A stretch of 64,000 nucleotides of DNA, taken from the NCBI GenBank assembly GCA_028279875.1, contig JANQMU010000047.1, forward strand, positions 1 to 64,000. The letters run 5' to 3'. The notes under the pieces were generated by a model. The model saw nothing but the letters and a program-made list of their open reading frames with translations. It made no database searches and was not told where the DNA came from. The DNA comes from Rhizobiaceae bacterium (GTDB lineage: Bacteria; Pseudomonadota; Alphaproteobacteria; Rhizobiales; Rhizobiaceae). Positions 16,971 through 24,648 of this stretch are shown one piece after another; position 1 is the stretch's first letter; the number at the start of each line of letters is the position of its first letter. The translations under genes were made by a program, and so were the position numbers.

Positions 16971-17858
16971 ATGGACATTGCGATCCAGCAGGCGGTGAAT
17001 GCTCTGGCGCTCGGCGGGACCTATGCGATGCTCGCTCTCGGGCTCGCGGTGGTCTTCAGCGTGATGCGGATGATCAATTTCGCCCATGGCGAGTTGATGA
17101 CGGCGTCGGGCTATGCCTACGCCTTCGCTATTGCCGCCGGGTTTCCCTTTGCTCTGGCCCTGGTGGCGGGCATTGCCGCTGCGGTGGCGCTGGTTCTGCT
17201 GCTTGAGAGGGTGGCTTTCCGGCCGTTGAGAGGCGCCTCGCCGACCTCGCTTCTCATCACCAGCTTCGCCGTCGCGGTGGTGCTGCAGACTCTGTTCCAG
17301 AGCCTGATCTCGCCGCGCCCGCAGCCAGCGCCAATGCCCGATTTTCTCGGGCGCGCCATCGGCATCGGTGATTTCCTGATCGGTTCCATCCAGTTCACCT
17401 CAATCGTTGTTACGCTGATGATGCTGGCGGGGCTGGCGTTCCTGTTCCGCTTCACCATGATCGGTATCTCGATCCGGGCCGCGTCGATGGATTTTCGGAT
17501 GACCCGTCTGATGGGCGTCAAGGCCGACCGGGTCATTGCCATGGCCTTTGCGATCTCGGGTCTGCTGGCGGGGGTCTCGGGCTTGCTGTGGGTGGCCCAG
17601 CGTGGCTCGGTCGACCCGATGATGGGTTTTCTGCCGGTGCTCAAGGCCTTCATCTGCGCCGTGCTGGGCGGGCTCGGAAGCCTGCCGGGCGCCGTGCTTG
17701 GCGGCTTTGCGCTCGGCATCATCGAGACGGCGTTGCAGGCGGGGCTGCCCATTGAATGGGCGGTGTTCAAGGACCCTATTGCACTTTTCCTGGTGATCGC
17801 GATCCTTGCGGTGCGGCCGCGGGGCCTTCTTCCCACGCGCGTCGCGAACCGAGCCTGA
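16971..17858 (+). CDS. Branched-chain-type ABC transporter permease (LivH type)
   Basis: A 295-residue permease with about eight helices. ATG 16971 is chosen because GGGGAG lies directly upstream; the open frame extends further left only inside livF. MRMINFAHGELM near residue 35 and SGLLAGVSGLLWV near residue 195 are LivH hallmarks. It completes the importer with the LivM half of the fusion. The hydrolase gene follows after 10 bases. Confidence 0.92.
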   Translation: MDIAIQQAVNALALGGTYAMLALGLAVVFSVMRMINFAHGELMTASGYAYAFAIAAGFPFALALVAGIAAAVALVLLLERVAFRPLRGASPTSLLITSFAVAVVLQTLFQSLISPRPQPAPMPDFLGRAIGIGDFLIGSIQFTSIVVTLMMLAGLAFLFRFTMIGISIRAASMDFRMTRLMGVKADRVIAMAFAISGLLAGVSGLLWVAQRGSVDPMMGFLPVLKAFICAVLGGLGSLPGAVLGGFALGIIETALQAGLPIEWAVFKDPIALFLVIAILAVRPRGLLPTRVANRA

Positions 17859-17868
17859 GGACAAGATC

Positions 17869-18534
17869 ATGCCCGACTCCGCTTTCGATCCACGCACGAT
17901 CCGTTCGCGTCACCTGCCGCTCGATCCGGGCGTCACTGCGTTGATTTCGATTGACATGCAGAACGCCGATTGCAGCCCCGACATGCTGGCCGAGGGACGC
18001 GCAGGCCGCGTGAAGCCGCCCCGTACGGTGCATTTTTACGAAACCGTCGCCGACCTGGTGATCCCGAACCAGCAACGGCTGCACGCGGCGATCCGCGCGG
18101 CGGGAGCAGAGACGATCTACGTTGCCATCGAGAGCCTCACCAATGATGGCCGCGACCGGGGCATCGATCACAAGGTCTCGGACATCCATCTTCCTCCCGG
18201 CAGCCCCGAGGCTCAGGTGATCGATGCCGTGGCGCCGGCGCCGGACGACATCGTCCTGAAGAAAACGGCCTCCGGAGCGTTCGGCGCGACCAATCTTGAC
18301 TATATTCTGCGGAATTTGGGCATCACACAGCTTGTCGTTGTGGGCGTCGTGACCCACCAGTGCGTCGAGAACACTGTGCGGCAGGGCGCCGATATCGGCT
18401 ACCTTGTGACCGTGATCTCGGATGCCTGCGCCACCGACAGCCCCGAACAGCACCAGGCCGCACTTTCCGCCATGTCGGGATATGCCCGCATTTGCACGAC
18501 CGCCGAGATCCTCGCGGAACTGGGGGCTGCGTGA
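17869..18534 (+). CDS. Isochorismatase-fold cysteine hydrolase
   Basis: A 221-residue protein with the full cysteine-hydrolase triad: D29 in ISIDMQNAD, a lysine in VLKKTASGAF (about residue 125) and the nucleophile C165 in VTHQCVEN. The family cleaves isochorismate, nicotinamide, N-carbamoylsarcosine, ureidoacrylate and related amides. There is no signal peptide. ATG 17869 follows the LivH stop by 10 bases, and the next gene begins with a GTG overlapping this stop, so transport, this hydrolase and the fusion protein are co-translated. It likely cleaves an amide or ureido bond in the imported compound or a downstream intermediate. Confidence 0.88.
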   Translation: MPDSAFDPRTIRSRHLPLDPGVTALISIDMQNADCSPDMLAEGRAGRVKPPRTVHFYETVADLVIPNQQRLHAAIRAAGAETIYVAIESLTNDGRDRGIDHKVSDIHLPPGSPEAQVIDAVAPAPDDIVLKKTASGAFGATNLDYILRNLGITQLVVVGVVTHQCVENTVRQGADIGYLVTVISDACATDSPEQHQAALSAMSGYARICTTAEILAELGAA

Positions 18535-21500
18535 ACCGACAGCCGGGCTCCGATATCGACCACTGGCGGGCGCAGATCTGCGATGCCTGGGGAATCGATG
18601 CTGAACTGACGCCGCTTCCCGGAGAGTTCGACTTGAACTTCGCGATCGCTGGAATGCAGCCGGCGGTCCTGAAGGTCATGCGCCCGGACTGTGCGCCGGA
18701 GTTGGTGGATTTGCAGGTTGCACTGCACGCCCATGTGGACGGGGCCGCTGGTGCGCGGGTGCCGGTTCCCGCCGTGGTTCCGGCGCGCAACGGTTCGGCA
18801 CGGGTGACCCTCGAAGGGCCGGACGGCCAGCCTCGCCTGGCCTGGATTGTGGAGCGGCTGCAGGGTCAGGTCATCGGCACGGTGCGCCCGCGCGAGCCGC
18901 GGCTGTTCCGGGATGTGGGGGCGGCGGTTGCCGGGCTGGCCGATGCGCTGGGTGATTTCGATCATCCCGGGCTCGACCGCGAGCTCAAATGGGACCTGCG
19001 CCGGGCGGGCTGGATTACGCCGCATGTCGGGCTGATCGACGTGCCGGAGCGACGCGGGCAGATCGAGGCAATTCTCGTCCGGTTCGAGGACCGGGGAAAG
19101 CCCTTGCTCGACGGGCTGCCCGTCCAGGCGATCCACAACGATCTGAACGACTATAATCTGTTGGCCCGCGCCGACGCGGATGGAGAGATGCGGCTCTCTG
19201 GCCTGATCGACTTCGGCGATGCGATCCGCGCACCGGTCCTGTGTGATCTTGCCATCGCCGGTGCATATGCCGTCCTTGACACCGCCCGACCGCTCGATAC
19301 GCTGGCCGGGCTTGTCGCGGGCTTTGCAGCCGGGCATCCGCTATCGGAGGCAGAGGCCGACGGGCTTTGGGAACTTGTCCTGACCCGTCTGGCGGTGAGC
19401 GTCACCAATGCAGCGGTCGAGAAGCGGGCCGACCCGGACAATCCCTATATCGCGGTCTCGGAGAAGCCGGCCTGGAGCTTCCTGGACCGGGTGCGGGAGC
19501 TCGAGGCCGCGCTTGTTCGCGCCCATCTGCGCGCTGCTGCGGGCCATCTGCCGCCGGGCACCGGTGCCGCACTCGCCGGCGCGGTGGCGGCGGCTGAGCC
19601 TCACCCGGTGCTGGGGCCGTTGCCGGACGACGTCCGGATCGCGGACCTTTCGGTTGCCGGGGTGGAGGCGCCGGATGATCCCGAGATTTGCGACTTGTCG
19701 GACTTCGATAGCTGCCTTTTCGACGCGGCAACAAAGATCCGGCCGGTGATCGGCAGATATGGCGAAGCGCGTCTGATCTACACCGAACCGAACTTCCGGG
19801 CCGGGTCGCATTCGGCGAATGCGCGCCGCAGCGTGCATCTTGGCGTCGACGTCTTCCGGCCGGCGGGCACGGCCGTCAGGGCGCCGTTCGACGGCGAGGT
19901 GCTCCATGCCGCGGTGGAGGCTGTGCGCCAGGGCTATGGCGGGGTCGTCGTGCTGCGTCACCGCCTGCCCGATGACACGGCCTTCTGTGTGCTTTACGGT
20001 CATCTTGCTCCCGCTTCGGTGCGCGCGCTGAGTATTGGGCAAATTGTCCGGCGCGGCGAAGCCTTCGCCATCCTTGGCCACGCGGAGGAAATCGGTGGAT
20101 GGCCTGCGCATCTGCATTTGCAGATGGGCTGCCCCGATGCTGCCGCTTCCACCTGGCCGGGCATATTCGACCCTGACATGGAGGAGGCCGCCCGGGCTGT
20201 CTTTCCCAACCCGGCGGCGCTTCTTGGCCTTGATCCTGCGGCTGTCGAAGCGCCGGTAATGGACCGGGAGGCGGAACTCCGGCGGCGAAAACGGCACACC
20301 GCGAGCAATCTGAAACTCTCTTACCACACGCCCCTGACAATCCTGCGCGGGCGCGGCACGATCCTATACGACGATCGTGGCCGTCCTTATCTCGACGCCT
20401 ACAACAACGTGCCCCATGTCGGTCATGCCCATCCGCGCGTGACCGAGTTGGTCGGCCGCCAGATGCGCTTTGTGAACACGAACTCCCGTTATCTTCAGCC
20501 GATCCACGGAGCGTATGTGGAGGCGCTGGCTGCGCGGCTGCCGGACGGGCTCGATGTGGTGTTCCTCGTCAATTCCGGTAGTGAGGCGAACGACCTCGCT
20601 CTGCGGCTGGCCCGGGCTGCCACCGGTGGCACTGACATGCTCGTGTCGCGGTCCGGCTATCACGGCATCACCCAGGCAACGCTTGATATCAGTGAGTACA
20701 AGTTCGCCGGGCCGGGAGGGACGGGAAAGCCCGATCATGTTCATCCCGTTGCCGTCCCCGATACCTTTCGCGGCGCCTACGGCGCGAACGACCCCGAGGC
20801 GGGTCTCCGCTACGCTGCGGATGTGGTCCGTGCACTTGCAGAGGCCGGAGAGACCGGGCGGAAGGTGGCCGGCTTCATCTCCGAACCCTTCCCGAGCGTG
20901 GGCGGCCAGATCGTGCCGCCGCCAGGGTATCTGCAGGCGGTCTACGATCACGTGCGCGGGGCAGGCGGGCTCTGCATCGCCGACGAGGTGCAGACCGGGC
21001 TGCACCGGCTCGGCCGGATAGCCTGGGGGTTCGAGGCACAAGGCGCAAGGCCCGACATCGTTGTCCTGGGCAAACCCGTCGCGAATGGCCATCCAATGGG
21101 CGTGGTCGTGACCACGCGCGCCATCGCCGATGCCTTTGCGACGGGGATGGAATTCTTCTCTACTTTCGGCGGTTCATCGGTTTCCTGCGCGGCCGGCCTC
21201 GCCGTGCTGGACGTTCTGGATGATGAAGGGCTGGCAGAGCAGGTCGAGACGGTCGGCGCCCATCTTCTGAACGGGCTGAACGTGTTGGCGACAAAGCATC
21301 CGCTGATGGCGGATGTGCGCGGGATGGGCCTCTTCCTTGGTGTCGACCTTGCCGGGCCAGACGGGTCGCCTGCGACCGAGGCGGCCGCCTATATCGTCAA
21401 CCGGCTGAGGGCGCGTCGCATCCTGATCGGATCGGACGGGCCGGCGGACAACGTGCTGAAGATCCGTCCGCCACTGCCGTTCTCCCGTGCTGACGCTGAC

Positions 21501-21569
21501 CATCTGCTGTCAGTCCTGTCCGAGACAATGCGGGAGACACCGCTTGGCGATCTCAACGGACGCGGCTGA
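18531..21569 (+). CDS. Trifunctional fusion: APH-fold kinase, M23 metallopeptidase domain, class-III PLP enzyme
   Basis: A 1012-residue protein from GTG 18531, overlapping the previous stop; upstream in-frame codons lie inside the hydrolase gene. Domain 1 (about 1-330) is an aminoglycoside-phosphotransferase/hydroxylysine-kinase-like kinase with the catalytic loop IHNDLNDYN (D204, N209) and DFGD (D227). Domain 2 (about 405-540) is a LytM/M23 fold with all zinc ligands kept: H436 and D440 in HLGVD, H527 and H529 in HLHLQ. Domain 3 (about 590-1005) is a class-III aminotransferase fold with D818 in ADEVQTG and the PLP lysine K848. No signal peptide is seen. In animals an APH-fold kinase and class-III-fold phospho-lyases act in sequence on hydroxylysine, and a related lyase on phosphoethanolamine. 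The fusion therefore probably phosphorylates an amino alcohol and eliminates phosphate and ammonia. The M23 role is unknown. Confidence 0.88.
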   Translation: MNRQPGSDIDHWRAQICDAWGIDAELTPLPGEFDLNFAIAGMQPAVLKVMRPDCAPELVDLQVALHAHVDGAAGARVPVPAVVPARNGSARVTLEGPDGQPRLAWIVERLQGQVIGTVRPREPRLFRDVGAAVAGLADALGDFDHPGLDRELKWDLRRAGWITPHVGLIDVPERRGQIEAILVRFEDRGKPLLDGLPVQAIHNDLNDYNLLARADADGEMRLSGLIDFGDAIRAPVLCDLAIAGAYAVLDTARPLDTLAGLVAGFAAGHPLSEAEADGLWELVLTRLAVSVTNAAVEKRADPDNPYIAVSEKPAWSFLDRVRELEAALVRAHLRAAAGHLPPGTGAALAGAVAAAEPHPVLGPLPDDVRIADLSVAGVEAPDDPEICDLSDFDSCLFDAATKIRPVIGRYGEARLIYTEPNFRAGSHSANARRSVHLGVDVFRPAGTAVRAPFDGEVLHAAVEAVRQGYGGVVVLRHRLPDDTAFCVLYGHLAPASVRALSIGQIVRRGEAFAILGHAEEIGGWPAHLHLQMGCPDAAASTWPGIFDPDMEEAARAVFPNPAALLGLDPAAVEAPVMDREAELRRRKRHTASNLKLSYHTPLTILRGRGTILYDDRGRPYLDAYNNVPHVGHAHPRVTELVGRQMRFVNTNSRYLQPIHGAYVEALAARLPDGLDVVFLVNSGSEANDLALRLARAATGGTDMLVSRSGYHGITQATLDISEYKFAGPGGTGKPDHVHPVAVPDTFRGAYGANDPEAGLRYAADVVRALAEAGETGRKVAGFISEPFPSVGGQIVPPPGYLQAVYDHVRGAGGLCIADEVQTGLHRLGRIAWGFEAQGARPDIVVLGKPVANGHPMGVVVTTRAIADAFATGMEFFSTFGGSSVSCAAGLAVLDVLDDEGLAEQVETVGAHLLNGLNVLATKHPLMADVRGMGLFLGVDLAGPDGSPATEAAAYIVNRLRARRILIGSDGPADNVLKIRPPLPFSRADADHLLSVLSETMRETPLGDLNGRG

Positions 21570-22323
21570 GCGCCTGGGGAAGGGCGGTTGCGAGCAACTC
21601 GCCCCAGGCCTTCTGTCCCGCAGCATGCGCGATCAGATCATTGCGGATCTCGATCAGGACGTGTGGGAGCCCGCGTGCCTCGCCGTGAACCGGAATTGTA
21701 ACGTCGGAGGTATCTTCAACCTGGTATGGTACATTCATTGCGACTTGAGTCGCGGGTGCAGTCGCAAGAACGGCGTCGTGCAACGATTCGGCCAGGCGAG
21801 GATCGCGATTGTAGAGCAGCCCCAGATCCAGGTTCCGCGCCACACCGTTGGAAAGCATCCTGGTGAAGCTGTGAACTGCGATCAGCGCCCGTGGACGCAA
21901 GCGGTTGATCCGTTCCGCGATCGTGTCGTGCAGCGGCGCGTGGATCGTGTCGAACCGGCGCCGGCGGGCGGTCTCCGAGAGATCATGATTACCGGGGACC
22001 ACGGTTCCGTCGGCCGTCACCGCGATCAGATCGGGGGCCTCCCAGGGACGGTTGCAGTCGATGACAAGGCGGCTGTAGCGCTGCAGGACCAGAACCGAGT
22101 CGAGCTTGTCGGCAAGGTGCTCCGCAACCGCTGCAGCACCGATGTCGTGCCCGATATGCCTGTCGAGATCGGCCGCCGTGACACCGAGGCCGGACAGCGC
22201 TGCTGGCACGCGATTGCCGGCGTGTTCACAAACCAGGATGAAGGGACCTTTCGCATCCGGATTGACCACTCGCACTGGATCGGGTTCGTCATGTTGGAGG
22301 AGCGGCTGCAAGGTTGTAGACAT
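21553..22323 (-). CDS. N-formylglutamate amidohydrolase family protein
   Basis: A 256-residue protein from ATG 22323; an ATG at 22371 would extend it by 16 residues but has no visible ribosome-binding site. Family blocks include FILVCEHAGNRVP near residue 28, LDRHIGHDIGAAAVA, LVIDCNRP and VHSFTRML, whose His/Glu/Asp residues form the zinc site of HutG-type hydrolases. Known members release formate from N-formylglutamate; others cleave N-formylated or N-acylated amino acids. It overlaps the end of the fusion gene by 17 bases on the opposite strand and is divergent from the RpiR gene, so both may share control at the palindrome at 22341. Its exact substrate is open. Confidence 0.85.
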   Translation of the reverse strand: MSTTLQPLLQHDEPDPVRVVNPDAKGPFILVCEHAGNRVPAALSGLGVTAADLDRHIGHDIGAAAVAEHLADKLDSVLVLQRYSRLVIDCNRPWEAPDLIAVTADGTVVPGNHDLSETARRRRFDTIHAPLHDTIAERINRLRPRALIAVHSFTRMLSNGVARNLDLGLLYNRDPRLAESLHDAVLATAPATQVAMNVPYQVEDTSDVTIPVHGEARGLPHVLIEIRNDLIAHAAGQKAWGELLATALPQALSRVR

Positions 22324-22340
22324 CGGCAAAGGCCTTTTGC

Positions 22341-22356
22341 GTTTCTGAAAAGAAAC
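22341..22356. promoter_or_regulatory. Palindrome, putative RpiR operator
   Basis: GTTTC-TGAAAA-GAAAC is a 16-base inverted repeat in the divergent region between the amidohydrolase and rpiR-type genes. Local regulators of the MurR/RpiR family commonly bind such palindromes beside their own gene. Assignment to this regulator rests on position only. Confidence 0.4.
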
Positions 22357-22421
22357 TTGCACAACTGGCATATTTGATCAATAGTGGGGAAAAATTTTCA
22401 CTCGACAATGATGGAGGCAAG

Positions 22422-23309
22422 ATGCCTAGTGACGGGCTCACCATGCGCCAGCGCATCGCAGCGCTCGAGCAACATCTGACGCCGAACGAACGTCGGATCA
22501 CGACCGTGATCCTTGCTGACTACCCGTTTGCCGGGCTGGTCGGAATCCAGGAGCTGAGCGACCATGCGCAGGTCAGTGCCGCATCCGTTACACGGCTCGT
22601 TCACAAGCTCGATTGCGCCGGATTCTCTGAATTTCAGCGGTCTTTGATCAGCGAGCTTCGCCGCTCGCCCGCTTCACCCGTCGATCTCAAGCAGAGCGCC
22701 CGGGCGCTGTCCGCCGACAGCCCCTATGCCGACTTCATGGAGCGCATTGGAGAGGGGCTTGCCAGTCTCGCCGCAACACTCTCCCAGACCGAACTGGACA
22801 CCGTTTGTGCGCTGTTGGCCGATCCCTCCCGCAGGATCCATGTTGCCGGTGGCCGGATAAGCGGGGCCCTTATGCGTTATCTTGCCCTGCACCTTCAGCA
22901 GATCCGGCCAGGGGTCTTCTGGCTCGACACGGCGCCTGCTGCCGCCGCCGATCAGATACTCTCCATGCGGCGCAAGGATGTGGTCGTGATCTCGGATATG
23001 CGCCGCTACGAGGATAGCCTTCTGCGGCTGGCGGAGCAGGTCGAGACCCGGTCCTCGCCGACAATCGTCCTGATCACCGACCGCTGGATCTCCCCCATCG
23101 CCCGCCATGCGCAGCACATTTTCGCCGTTCCGGTAGAAACCGGCACCGCCTGGGATACAGGCGTGCCGGAACTCGCGCTGGTGGAGGCGATGATCGTCAA
23201 GCTCAGTGAAAGCAATTGGGATACGGCGCAGAAGCGGATCACACATTGGGACAGGCTGCGGAAGACGCTGGAGGGGACTGCGCCGGATGGCGAGGCGGGT
23301 GGCGGCTAG
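22422..23309 (+). CDS. MurR/RpiR family transcriptional regulator
   Basis: A 295-residue regulator. ATG 22422 has GGAGG at the right distance; a TTG at 22374 gives a longer but less likely form. Residues 8-85 form the RpiR helix-turn-helix (LTPNERRITTVIL, then VSAASVTRLVHKLDCAGFSEFQ), and residues 110-260 a SIS sugar-phosphate-isomerase domain (RIHVAGGRISGALMRYLALHL) that senses phosphorylated ligands. A phospho-ligand sensor fits a pathway that starts with a kinase domain (18531-21569). The glutamine-synthetase-like gene starts at the very next base after this stop. Confidence 0.9.
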   Translation: MPSDGLTMRQRIAALEQHLTPNERRITTVILADYPFAGLVGIQELSDHAQVSAASVTRLVHKLDCAGFSEFQRSLISELRRSPASPVDLKQSARALSADSPYADFMERIGEGLASLAATLSQTELDTVCALLADPSRRIHVAGGRISGALMRYLALHLQQIRPGVFWLDTAPAAAADQILSMRRKDVVVISDMRRYEDSLLRLAEQVETRSSPTIVLITDRWISPIARHAQHIFAVPVETGTAWDTGVPELALVEAMIVKLSESNWDTAQKRITHWDRLRKTLEGTAPDGEAGGG

Positions 23310-24605
23310 GTGCTGAGCTTTGTGGCCACATCGGACCTGGCGGGCAAGCTGCGGGGCAAAGGCGTGTACGGGCGCTCGGCGCGGTCGGAATCCCTGTCGG
23401 TGGGTTGGGTGCCGACCAATTCGCTGATCACCTGCTTCGACACCATAGGAGAGGGCCCCTATGGGTCTTTCGGAGATCTTGTCCTGGCCGGTGATCCCGA
23501 GGCGGCCTGCCGGGTGCCCGGCGGACCCGGTATGCCGGAAACCGGGCTGATGCTCGGTGACATATCCTATCTTGACGGCAGGCCGTTCGAATGCTGCCCG
23601 CGTTCGATGCTGAAGGCGGCAATTGCTCGGCTGCAGCAGGTGTCGGGCCTCGATGTGATCGCCGCCTTCGAGCACGAGTTCCTGATCGAGGGGTTGAATC
23701 GTGGTCCGGGTGACAGTTTCACACATGCCGGATTTTGTGCGCTTGCGCCTTTCGGCGCCGATCTCGGCGGTGCGATGGAGGCAGCCGGAATTGTGCCCGA
23801 ATTGCTGATCCGGGAGTTCGGCCCTGACCAGGCAGAGGTCACCATGAGCCCGAAACCGGCACTGCGCGCGGCGGACGAGGCTGTGTTGCTGCGCGCGTTG
23901 ACACAGACGGTGGCACAGCGTCACGGTTTGCGCGCCTCCTTCACGCCGCTCGTCGCACCGGGCGCTGTCGGCAATGGCGTGCACGTCCATCTGAGCCTGC
24001 GCCATCCCGATGGCACTCCAGCCTCTTATGACGCCAACGGCCCCGGCGGATTGTCGGCGCCGGCCGGCGCGATGGTGGCAGGACTCCTGCGCCACCTGCT
24101 GGAGATACAGGCGCTGCTGGCGCCGAGCGTGATCTCCTACGCTCGCCTTGTCCCGAACCGCTGGAGCTCGGCCTTCAACAATCTCGGCATCCGTGACCGC
24201 GAGGCTGCGGTGCGAATCTGCTCCGTCGATGCAACGGACCCGGAGATAGCGTCGAGGTTCAATTGGGAGGTCCGGCCGGTCGATGCGGCGGCCAGCCCGT
24301 ATCTCGTAATGGCCGCGTTGCTTCATGCCATGGCCCAAGGTGTGGAGGATGGTTTTCCCCCACCTGTTCCGACGAATGCCGATCTGTCCGAACTCGACAG
24401 CGCCCGATTGGCTGCGCTCGGGGTGGAAAGGCTCCCTGATTCCCTGCCGGCGGCGCTTGGCCGGCTCTCCCGTTCCGATACGGTGGCGAAATGGTTCGGT
24501 GATACCTTTGTAACGGTCTATAGGGGCCACAAGGTCAGCGAAATCGCCCATGTGGACGAAATCTCCGAGGACGACATGTTCGCTCTCTATCGCGCGAGTT
24601 ACTAG
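23310..24605 (+). CDS. Glutamine-synthetase family ligase
   Basis: A 431-residue protein with GTG start directly after the RpiR stop. It has the beta-Grasp-like N-terminus and the catalytic core with EHEFLIEG (about residue 125), the ATP/Glu-binding GNGVHVHLSL (about residue 222) and NRWSSAFNNLGIRDREAAVRI split around residue 290. Length and the DLSEL...LPDSLPAALGRL tail resemble glutamate-amine ligases (gamma-glutamylpolyamine or gamma-glutamylethanolamide synthetases) more than housekeeping GlnA of about 470 residues; the adenylylation-site loop of GlnA is not evident. In context it may gamma-glutamylate an amine or trap ammonia released by the PLP enzyme (inference). Confidence 0.85.
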   Translation: MLSFVATSDLAGKLRGKGVYGRSARSESLSVGWVPTNSLITCFDTIGEGPYGSFGDLVLAGDPEAACRVPGGPGMPETGLMLGDISYLDGRPFECCPRSMLKAAIARLQQVSGLDVIAAFEHEFLIEGLNRGPGDSFTHAGFCALAPFGADLGGAMEAAGIVPELLIREFGPDQAEVTMSPKPALRAADEAVLLRALTQTVAQRHGLRASFTPLVAPGAVGNGVHVHLSLRHPDGTPASYDANGPGGLSAPAGAMVAGLLRHLLEIQALLAPSVISYARLVPNRWSSAFNNLGIRDREAAVRICSVDATDPEIASRFNWEVRPVDAAASPYLVMAALLHAMAQGVEDGFPPPVPTNADLSELDSARLAALGVERLPDSLPAALGRLSRSDTVAKWFGDTFVTVYRGHKVSEIAHVDEISEDDMFALYRASY

Positions 24606-24648
24606 GCCGTGGTCATCATAAGAGCCGAAAACCACCAGACGGGCTGTT

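Noticed and set aside
13217..24605. Calling the inserted module a transposon or integrative element
   Set aside because: No transposase, integrase, tRNA or terminal inverted repeats are visible; only the diverged paralogue remnant supports insertion.
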